Shown one piece after another: positions 1 to 4,283 of a stretch of 8,713 nucleotides of DNA (positions within the stretch are counted from its first letter, which is position 1; each line of letters starts with the position of its first letter). The notes below the pieces were generated by a model that was not told the origin of the DNA, did not search any database, and saw only the letters and a program-made list of their open reading frames with translations. The translations under genes were made by a program, and so were the position numbers. Location: contig JBOGED010000449.1 of the NCBI GenBank assembly GCA_050743625.1, positions 1 to 8,713 on the forward strand, given 5' to 3'. The stretch is from JBOGED01 sp050743625. GTDB lineage: Bacteria; Actinomycetota; Nitriliruptoria; Euzebyales; Egibacteraceae.

Positions 1-621
1 CACCACCCCCACACGAGCACGCCCCCGCCTGGGCTTGCAGCGCGGCCACCAGGGCGCGCAGCTGATCGTTCTCGGCTTCTAGGCTGTCGACCTCGCCAAC
101 AAGCTGTGCAGGTCGCCCAGCGCGTGACCGAACAGCTGGGCGTAGACGCCTTTGCGCTGCCCGATGCGGGTAATGACTCCGCCGTCGCCGACGATCTCCC
201 ACACACTCTTCTCGTCGTTCCACACCGGCGAGATGGCGCCGTCGGGGATGGCCAGGACGCGTCCGCGGATCTCGGCCAGGGTGTCCCCGCCCAGCCTGGA
301 CCAGCCGATGGCCTTGCCCGTGTCAGCCATCCGCTTGTGCAACTTATCGAGCCGCGCCTGTGCGCTACGCACCGAGGACCGCAACTGACGCCGCTGCGCC
401 GACTGCTGACGGGCGAACGCCTTGTCGCGATTCCACGTCTGGCGTCTGGGCCGCACCGGCGCGGTCATCTTCGACACGCGGGCGCGGGCCGGCTTGGTGG
501 CCGTGCGGACACGCGTCTTGACCGCCTTGCGTGTCCGGGCCCGGGCGTGATCAACGCGGACACCGCCCACCCAGACCTGCTCATACCGGCTACGGCCACG
601 ATGCTTGCGTCGGGCGGTCAC
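1..621 (-). pseudogene. Basic protein with C-terminal coiled coil, frameshifted and cut by the window edge
   Basis: I do not recognise a family. The start is a GTG whose GTGA overlaps the stop of the upstream DUF2637 gene (618-620), so it is the third gene of a leftward, translationally coupled operon. The first 95 residues are very rich in Arg, Lys and Ala (for example KAVKTRVRTATKPARARVSK) and could bind nucleic acid or stay unstructured. Residues about 97-170 look like a folded domain (AIPDGAISPVWND, VWEIVGDGG, VYAQLFGHALGDL). The frame then meets a TAG at 79-81. Shifting by one base near 101-115 gives an open frame to the window edge reading QLVGEVDSLEAENDQLRALV, a leucine-heptad coiled coil, and then Cys- and Gly-containing residues. 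I infer that one base is missing near 105 and that the real protein continues past position 1. It may be a transfer or maintenance protein of the mobile element, but that rests on context only. Confidence 0.55.
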
Positions 622-1425
622 GCCGCACCCCCGGCCGCGGTCACGGCCACCTGGCCCACGCGGTAGGGCTTGAGCCGCCGCCTCGCGGTCCGGTCACTGA
701 GCCCGATGGCCTTGGCCACGGCCACGGTCAATGACGGGTCCGTGACCTTGCCGCCCGCGGCCACATGCGCGGTCACGAGATCGGCCACACGAGCGCGGTC
801 CCCTCGGTGTCCGCCTCGGTGTCCGCGGACATGTCCCCGTGGTCACGGTCATCGTAGCCGGTCGGGACCGATCGCAAGTGACTGCGGCCACGCCCGCTGT
901 CCCCCTCGCTGTCCGGCGGGGATGTCCGCGGACATGTCCTCGACCGCTGCGGCCTCGGGTGTGGCCGTGACCGACTCGTCGTACGCGACGGCCAGGCGAT
1001 GCCGGCGTGTCCGCCGCAGGTCCGCCTTGATCAGCTCGATGCATGCGAACAGCAGCGGCGAGGGCACGCCGGCCATGACCATTCCTGGGAGGTTGTTCTC
1101 CGCGGCCACCACGTTGGCCCACGTGCTCAACAGACACGCGACGACCTCGATAGCCGTGGCCAACACGACGGTGGGGGAGCGGCCGTCTCCCGTCCAGGCT
1201 GGCGACATAGCCAAGCGCGGCGCAGATCACGATCGCCGTATCGGGCAGCAGCGCGTAGATCCACGCCAACCCGGGATAGACCGCGCCGTAGTCCGCCGCC
1301 GCATACTGCAGCGCGTCAAAGGTCAGCCGGAAGCACCCAACGGCCAGCGCGATGATGCCCAGCCGCGCGACCACCAGCGCGCGCCGCCGTGTCCGCGCGT
1401 CCGCGTCGAAGACCGCGGCGGTCAT
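618..1425 (-). pseudogene. DUF2637 (SpdB-like) membrane protein with winged-helix-like C-terminus, broken by about three single-base indels
   Basis: DUF2637 proteins are typical of actinobacterial conjugative plasmids and integrative elements, where relatives (SpdB type) are linked to plasmid spread. The ATG at 1425 overlaps the stop of the upstream gene (ATGA). The first frame gives membrane helices at about residues 20-37 and 53-72 (LTFDALQYAAADYGAVYPGL, DTAIVICAALGYVASLDG) and then runs out of phase. The +1 frame from about 1200 continues the family pattern with two more helices (TVVLATAIEVVACLL, ANVVAAENNLPG, SPLLFACIELIKADLRR). A second +1 shift near 900-920 is needed to enter an acidic linker (DSEGDSG, DDRDHGDMSADTEADTEG). 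A -1 shift near 800 enters a C-terminal helix-turn-helix-like domain (VADLVTAHVAAGGKVTD, GLSDRTARRRLKPYR) that stops at 618-620. Net change is -1, so 808 bases become 269 codons. Each shift can be placed at a run of four or five G/C, so both decay and sequencing error are possible. Confidence 0.8.
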
Positions 1426-1679
1426 CGGGCCACCGCCTGCTGGCCGTCGAGCTGCCCGGCGGCGAACCCCTCCAGGATCCGCATAGCCATCCGCGGCCCC
1501 ACCCGCAGGCGGTCGGACACCGCGTCAGCCAGTCCCCGCCCGGTCAGATGGCCACCGCCGGCCACATGGTCGGCCACCACATCGGCCACCGCCGCGGCCG
1601 AGATCTCCGGGCCGGCCAGGAAACGAGTCAGACGACCAATCAGGTCCGTCGGCTCGGGAATAGAATCACGCCCGTTCAC
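1422..1679 (-). CDS. Small helix-turn-helix-like protein, first gene of the DUF2637 operon
   Basis: The start chosen is the GTG at 1679, because AAGGAG lies six bases upstream (1691-1686); an in-frame ATG at 1700 has no such site. The product is 85 residues with no signal peptide or membrane segment. Residues 31-71 (VADVVADHVAGGGHLTGRGL onward) align without gaps to the C-terminal domain of the next gene's DUF2637 protein: 17 of 42 positions are identical, including the VAD.V..HVA.GG..T core. Such domains in DUF2637 proteins look like small DNA-binding helix-turn-helix units, so this may be a regulator or accessory protein of the element. The stop overlaps the next gene's ATG as ATGA, which indicates coupled translation. 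No named family is recognised, and the DNA-binding role is inferred. Confidence 0.7.
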   Translation of the reverse strand: MNGRDSIPEPTDLIGRLTRFLAGPEISAAAVADVVADHVAGGGHLTGRGLADAVSDRLRVGPRMAMRILEGFAAGQLDGQQAVAR

Positions 1680-1700
1680 AAGTTGCTCCTTGTGGACCAC

Positions 1701-1729
1701 GCCCCGGGAGGTTGGCGCCTCGCCGGGGC
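1701..1729 (-). promoter_or_regulatory. Leader dyad of the leftward operon
   Basis: Read leftward, GCCCCGG (1729-1723), a 15-base spacer and CCGGGGC (1707-1701) form a perfect 7-bp inverted repeat. It ends about nine bases before the AAGGAG ribosome site of the first operon gene. The same dyad with the same flanks lies in the leader of the divergent lipoprotein gene (1864-1894). It could be a repressor operator or an RNA hairpin that controls access to the ribosome site. An AT-rich patch at 1736-1750, just upstream, may hold the promoter -10 region, but I cannot define one clearly. Confidence 0.45.
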
Positions 1730-1863
1730 ACTCTGATATTTAGTTACAACAGAGCAGACGTATGACCGCGGCCAACAGTTGCGGCCAGTCGGTCAAACGG
1801 CCACGGACACGGCTAAAGCCTCCCGTATCCTCCTGACCTTCCTGCGCGCCTGTACAAGCAGTT

Positions 1864-1894
1864 GCCCCGGCGACCGACAGGACGGCCCCGGGGC
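1864..1894 (+). promoter_or_regulatory. Leader dyad of the lipoprotein gene
   Basis: GCCCCGG (1864-1870) and CCGGGGC (1888-1894) form a perfect 7-bp inverted repeat around a 17-base spacer, 14 bases ahead of the AAGGAGG site of the lipoprotein gene. The first ten bases (GCCCCGGCGA), the right arm with its tail (CCCGGGGCGTGG) and the following ribosome site match the divergent leader at 1701-1729. This is what one expects if one regulator or RNA mechanism controls both transcripts. The remainder of the 1680-1922 gap shows no other gene. Confidence 0.45.
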
Positions 1895-1922
1895 GTGGCC
1901 GAACCCCCAAGGAGGGATCGAC

Positions 1923-2318
1923 ATGAACAGCATCACCCGCACTCCCCGCACCGCAACCTCCCTGCTCACCGCGGCGGTACTCGCGGCCGCCCTCACCGCC
2001 TGCGGATCCGTCCCCGGCACTGGAGGAACCGCCGTAGTGGTGTATGAGGTCAGCGGGCCTACGCAGGCTAACAACATCACTTATGGCGCGAACGGCTCCG
2101 CTGGGGTCGCCCAAGAGAACGAGGTCACGCTGCCCTGGCGCAAAGAGGTCACCATGGAGAAGGGGCTCGGCGCGGTGGCGGTGCCGCAGGTAACCGCCCA
2201 GAACGCGGGCGACGGCACCATCACATGCCGCATCTCTGTGGACGGCGAAGTCGTGACCGAGGTCACCTCTCAGGGTCAGTACGCGATCGCGTCCTGCGCC
2301 TCAGAGGCGCTCATCTGA
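1923..2318 (+). CDS. MmpS-like secreted lipoprotein
   Basis: The start is the ATG at 1923 with AAGGAGGG at 1909-1916; an upstream in-frame extension from 1779 lacks a ribosome site and is rejected. The 131-residue product has a basic N-terminus, a hydrophobic stretch (SLLTAAVLAAALTAC) and a lipobox LTAC with the modified Cys at residue 27, so it should be exported and lipid-anchored on the outer face of the membrane. The mature part matches the MmpS accessory-protein pattern: VVVYEVSGPTQANNITYG, LPWRKEV, AQNAGDGTITCRISVDGEVV, and a second Cys near the end (IASC) that could pair with the first as a disulfide. MmpS proteins usually assist MmpL lipid exporters, but no MmpL is present here. A small membrane protein follows 41 bases downstream. 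Family assignment is fairly sure; the substrate is unknown. Confidence 0.75.
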   Translation: MNSITRTPRTATSLLTAAVLAAALTACGSVPGTGGTAVVVYEVSGPTQANNITYGANGSAGVAQENEVTLPWRKEVTMEKGLGAVAVPQVTAQNAGDGTITCRISVDGEVVTEVTSQGQYAIASCASEALI

Positions 2319-2359
2319 CCCGTCAAAGCTTCGTGCGTCTCATATAGGAGGCCTTCGAG

Positions 2360-2662
2360 ATGACCAGCATCACCCAGGACACGCGACCCGAGGACCCGCC
2401 GGTCGAGGTCGCCTTGTCGCGACGCGTGCTCCGCCGCCTGCTCTGTTGGGCCGCGCTGCCCATGGGGATCGCCGCGGCGATGTGGGCATGGCGCTTCGGC
2501 TACGCCCAACTGGGCTACGCGCCAATCGGCCTATTCATACTGGTGGGGCTGGCGTTCACCGCCGGCATCACGCCGCTCACGTTACTCGCGACGCTCGTCG
2601 ACTCGACTATGCGAACGAGCCGAACCGCCCAAACCGTCCCGGACCCTGGCGACTCGGTATGA
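2360..2662 (+). CDS. Small two-helix membrane protein
   Basis: ATG at 2360 with AGGAGG eight bases upstream (2346-2351). The 100-residue product has a charged N-terminus (residues 1-27), two predicted membrane helices (about 28-46, LLCWAALPMGIAAAMWAW, and about 55-80, IGLFILVGLAFTAGITPL) and a short polar tail, so both ends probably face the cytoplasm. It lies 41 bases after the lipoprotein gene on the same strand, so it is likely co-transcribed and may be its membrane partner. The stop codon is six bases before the tRNA gene. I recognise no family. Confidence 0.7.
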   Translation: MTSITQDTRPEDPPVEVALSRRVLRRLLCWAALPMGIAAAMWAWRFGYAQLGYAPIGLFILVGLAFTAGITPLTLLATLVDSTMRTSRTAQTVPDPGDSV

Positions 2663-2668
2663 TTCGGG

Positions 2669-2742
2669 TGCACGGTAGAGCAGTCCGGTGGCTCGGCAGG
2701 CTCATAACCTGCAGGTCTGCGGTTCAAATCCGTCCCGCGTAA
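2669..2742 (+). tRNA. Divergent initiator-type tRNA(Met), anticodon CAT
   Basis: The 74 bases fold as a cloverleaf. The D stem is GAGC/GCTC (2678-2681, 2691-2694) with an AGTCCGGTG loop. The anticodon stem GCAGG/CCTGC encloses loop CTCATAA (2701-2707). The variable loop is AGGTC, and the T arm has loop TTCAAAT (2723-2729). The layout, the A11:U24 D-stem pair and the AGGTC variable loop match bacterial initiator tRNA(fMet) rather than elongator tRNA(Met). Departures are a T1:A72 pair in place of the usual C1xA72 mismatch, a G2:T71 wobble, an A4xC69 mismatch, an AGG/CCT anticodon-stem base instead of the canonical GGG/CCC, and an end mismatch (T49xC65) in the T stem. The CCA end is not encoded. 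It may be a functional mobile-element tRNA, a decaying copy, or a remnant att-type site. Confidence 0.65.
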
Positions 2743-2762
2743 CGCGGCCACAGCGGGTAAAG

Positions 2763-2780
2763 CCTTCGGTTCTCCGACGG
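2763..2780. terminator. Possible weak bidirectional terminator hairpin
   Basis: CCTTCGG (2763-2769) and CCGACGG (2774-2780) form a stem with one mismatch around a four-base loop. It lies between the tRNA end and the toxin stop, which converge here. There is no clear T tract, so the call rests on position and pairing. Confidence 0.3.
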
Positions 2781-2787
2781 GGCAGGT

Positions 2788-3054
2788 CTACGGGCTGCGG
2801 GTGAGGATGTCGTGGTTGCAGTTATTCCGAAGGACGATGCGGCCGTCGACGCCGTAGTGGAAGGTCACCCGGTTCGCCTTGTCGACGTAGGCCTCCCATA
2901 CCCCCTTCGCGCCTTGCAGTCGATGGGTTCGCAGACCGGGATGGCGGGGATTGTCCCCCAGGCGGGCGACGCACTTCAGGACCGCCGCCTGAAGCGCGGC
3001 CGGTTTGCTGTGGAGCACCTTCCTGAAGTGATCCGGGATCTCGAGCTGTGGCAC
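2788..3054 (-). CDS. RelE/ParE-family type II toxin
   Basis: The product is 88 residues, starting at GTG 3054, nine bases after the stop of the upstream gene, with no strong ribosome site, so coupled translation is likely. It fits the small RelE/ParE fold: an N-terminal helix region (FRKVLHSKPAALQAAVLKCV), then PRHPGLRTHRLQGAKGVWEA, YVDKANRVTFHYG and the strand IVLRNNCNHDIL. The pattern HPGLR.H.LQG..GVWEA..D...R.TF is familiar from RelE-like mRNA interferases that act as ribosome-linked RNases. The basic and His residues near the C-terminus (NCNHDILTR) may form the active site, but I cannot assign them. Its presumed antitoxin is the gene directly upstream. Family is fairly sure; the molecular target is inferred. 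Confidence 0.75.
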   Translation of the reverse strand: MPQLEIPDHFRKVLHSKPAALQAAVLKCVARLGDNPRHPGLRTHRLQGAKGVWEAYVDKANRVTFHYGVDGRIVLRNNCNHDILTRSP

Positions 3055-3063
3055 CGCGCGTCG

Positions 3064-3327
3064 TCAGTCCTCGTCCGAGAGGAGCCACCGCAGCGCTTCA
3101 GCGGTGTCCGTGAACAGGTGACCCTCGCCGCGCGCGAGTTCGTCGACCGCCTCGGCTTCGTCCTCCTGCCATCGGCGAGTCCAGTAGTACAGCTGGGAAC
3201 TCGGAAGAGAGAACGGTATTCGAGAGGGTCGCGGCGGAGCGTTCGTCGAGAGCCGCTGCGACGCGACGGACAGCGCCTCCCGCGCAACCATCGTGGCCGC
3301 TGGGCTGATAGTCAACATGGTCGCCAT
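3064..3327 (-). CDS. Putative antitoxin of the RelE/ParE-like toxin
   Basis: The ATG at 3327 is preferred because GGAGG lies nine bases upstream; an ATG at 3333 overlaps the stop of the DUF3467 gene as ATGA but is only three bases from that GGAGG. The product is 87 residues. The N-terminal half is variable and Ser/Ala/Pro-rich (residues 1-44). The conserved-looking half (YYWTRRWQEDEAEAVDELAR, GHLFTDTAEALRWLLSDED) is acidic and amphipathic, as expected for a toxin-neutralising tail. No DNA-binding ribbon is obvious. It sits directly upstream of a RelE/ParE-like toxin gene in the usual antitoxin-first order, and is translationally linked to the DUF3467 gene before it. The role rests on context and the acidic tail. 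Confidence 0.6.
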   Translation of the reverse strand: MATMLTISPAATMVAREALSVASQRLSTNAPPRPSRIPFSLPSSQLYYWTRRWQEDEAEAVDELARGEGHLFTDTAEALRWLLSDED

Positions 3328-3329
3328 AA

Positions 3330-3632
3330 TCATTGGCCTCCGAATTGGCGCTCGTAGCCCTCCAGGTTCTCGGATAGCACTTGGATCAGTTCACGAAGCC
3401 TGGAGGCCGGCAACCCGAACCGCGCCAGCGGCCGCACAGTAACAAACGCAAGGTTTTGGAACTGCTCGGCACGCTCCTCAGGAGGGCCGAGAATCATCGG
3501 TGGCGCAAGCTGACCTATAGTAACGATGAATTCGTTGGACTGAAACTGGCTAACAAATTGATTCGCGAACTGGATAGGGGTCTGGTCGACGTCGACCCAG
3601 ACAATTGGAACCTGAACCTCATCTTCCGCCAT
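3330..3632 (-). CDS. DUF3467 family protein
   Basis: The ATG at 3632 has GGAAGG eight bases upstream; a longer reading from 3668 has none. The 100-residue product has the DUF3467 pattern throughout: a strand region FANQFVSQFQSNEFIVTIGQ (residues 22-41), then LAPPMILGP, a second strand region LAFVTVRPLARFGLPASRLR (61-80), and a C-terminal helix LRELIQVLSENLEGYERQFG. DUF3467 proteins are small, cytosolic and of unknown function. The gene begins a leftward operon with the putative antitoxin, whose start overlaps its stop (ATGA), and the RelE/ParE-like toxin. The shared transcript suggests a role connected to the toxin-antitoxin pair, which is inference. Confidence 0.75.
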   Translation of the reverse strand: MAEDEVQVPIVWVDVDQTPIQFANQFVSQFQSNEFIVTIGQLAPPMILGPPEERAEQFQNLAFVTVRPLARFGLPASRLRELIQVLSENLEGYERQFGGQ

Positions 3633-3670
3633 CGACGTTGCCTTCCGCCACCTTGGTCCGAGTATCACGC

Positions 3671-3823
3671 GTGACAGCCGTGGGCACTAGGGGTAATCAC
3701 AAGAGCGCACGATCACAACTCAAGGCACAGCAGGCAAGCTTAGGGGCAAACATCGCAAAGCGGCGCCGGGCGCGTTCTGCGGCACTCTCACGCTGCGGTC
3801 GGCTCTGCCGTGCAACATCTTGA
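3671..3823 (+). pseudogene. Possible remnant of an XRE-type helix-turn-helix regulator
   Basis: A short open frame reads SQLKAQQASLGANIAKRRRA before a stop at 3821-3823. The piece LGANIAKRRRAR resembles the first helix of XRE/Cro-type regulators. Just past it, residues reading RCGRLCRATS and, in another frame, LDIERHRG resemble the recognition helix and following turn of the same fold, as if one or two indels had split it. It is transcribed away from the DUF3467/toxin operon, a common place for a regulator. Length and similarity are too short to be certain; chance resemblance is quite possible. Confidence 0.25.
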
Positions 3824-3837
3824 CATTGAGCGTCACC

Positions 3838-3862
3838 GAGGGCCTCCCCATGGGAGGCCCTC
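3838..3862. terminator. Strong 11-bp hairpin, terminator-like
   Basis: GAGGGCCTCCC (3838-3848) and GGGAGGCCCTC (3852-3862) are perfect inverted repeats around a three-base loop CAT. Such compact GC stems terminate transcription in actinobacteria even without a U tract. No intact gene ends next to it on either strand, although the possible regulator remnant at 3671-3823 would end just before it. Confidence 0.45.
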
Positions 3863-4166
3863 AACGCGTTTAGGGGACGGCACGGTGACGTGGCCCACCG
3901 GTGCGGATCACGGTCACCTGCGTGACGGAGGGCTGACGCCGTCATCAACCTACATTGACGAGGTCCTGGGCGGCTTCCGACAGCATCGCGACAGCATCAG
4001 ATATGCCGGGGGGTGCATCCATGTGTAGGAAATTCGGGATAAAAGCGGCAATCACGACCGGACATACCGGGCTATTCTGGTGCGTGCAGTAAGGGTCGTG
4101 CTGCTGCCCCCAGTGCGGATCGACGTCCGGATGTAGCTGATGACCTGACCGCGTGCCGGGAAGGCA
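3863..4166. other. Intergenic stretch with no supported gene
   Basis: No open frame here has a convincing start site or family resemblance. A 10-bp direct repeat CGACAGCATC occurs at 3978-3987 and 3989-3998. The stretch separates the accessory-looking genes on the left from the intact chromosomal-looking genes on the right. I see no integrase, att duplication or RNA gene in it. Confidence 0.5.
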
Positions 4167-4196
4167 CAGCTTTCCTCTGCATTCGGAGGAAACCTG
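4167..4196. repeat. Palindromic repeat, copy A
   Basis: CAGC-TTTCCTC (4167-4177) pairs with GAGGAAA-CCTG (4186-4196) around an eight-base loop, with one mismatch. It aligns along about 40 bases with the palindrome at 4225-4262, including the right-hand GCGGTCTTG/GCAGTCTGG tail, so both derive from one element. It may be a REP-like extragenic repeat or act as a terminator for the aldehyde dehydrogenase gene that ends at 4284. Confidence 0.5.
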
Positions 4197-4224
4197 CGGT
4201 CTTGTTCTGCAGCGCGCGCCTAAC

Positions 4225-4262
4225 CTGCAGTTTTCCTCCGGATCCGGAAGGAAAAACTGCAG
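4225..4262. repeat. Palindromic repeat, copy B
   Basis: CTGCAGTTTTCCT (4225-4237) pairs with AGGAAAAACTGCAG (4249-4262) around CCGGATCCGG, with one extra A; nearly the whole 38 bases are palindromic. It lies 21 bases past the aldehyde dehydrogenase stop and on that gene's transcript would form a hairpin. It is the better conserved of two tandem copies whose starts lie 58 bases apart. Confidence 0.55.
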
Positions 4263-4283
4263 TCTGGCTACCCTCCGTACGCA

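Noticed and set aside
670..1743. Long rightward open frame of 357 residues
   Set aside because: Antisense to the DUF2637 operon, Arg/Pro/Ala-rich and without family features; typical of high-GC shadow frames.
2812..3357. Rightward open frame across the toxin and antitoxin genes
   Set aside because: Antisense to genes with overlapping starts and recognisable families.
3978..3998. Direct repeat CGACAGCATC considered as a CRISPR or iteron start
   Set aside because: Only two adjacent copies with a one-base gap; no array, spacers or linked genes.
2705..4230. TAACCTGCAG shared by the tRNA (2705-2714) and a palindrome (4221-4230), considered as an att duplication
   Set aside because: Ten bases match by chance many times in a window this size, and the flanks do not extend the match.
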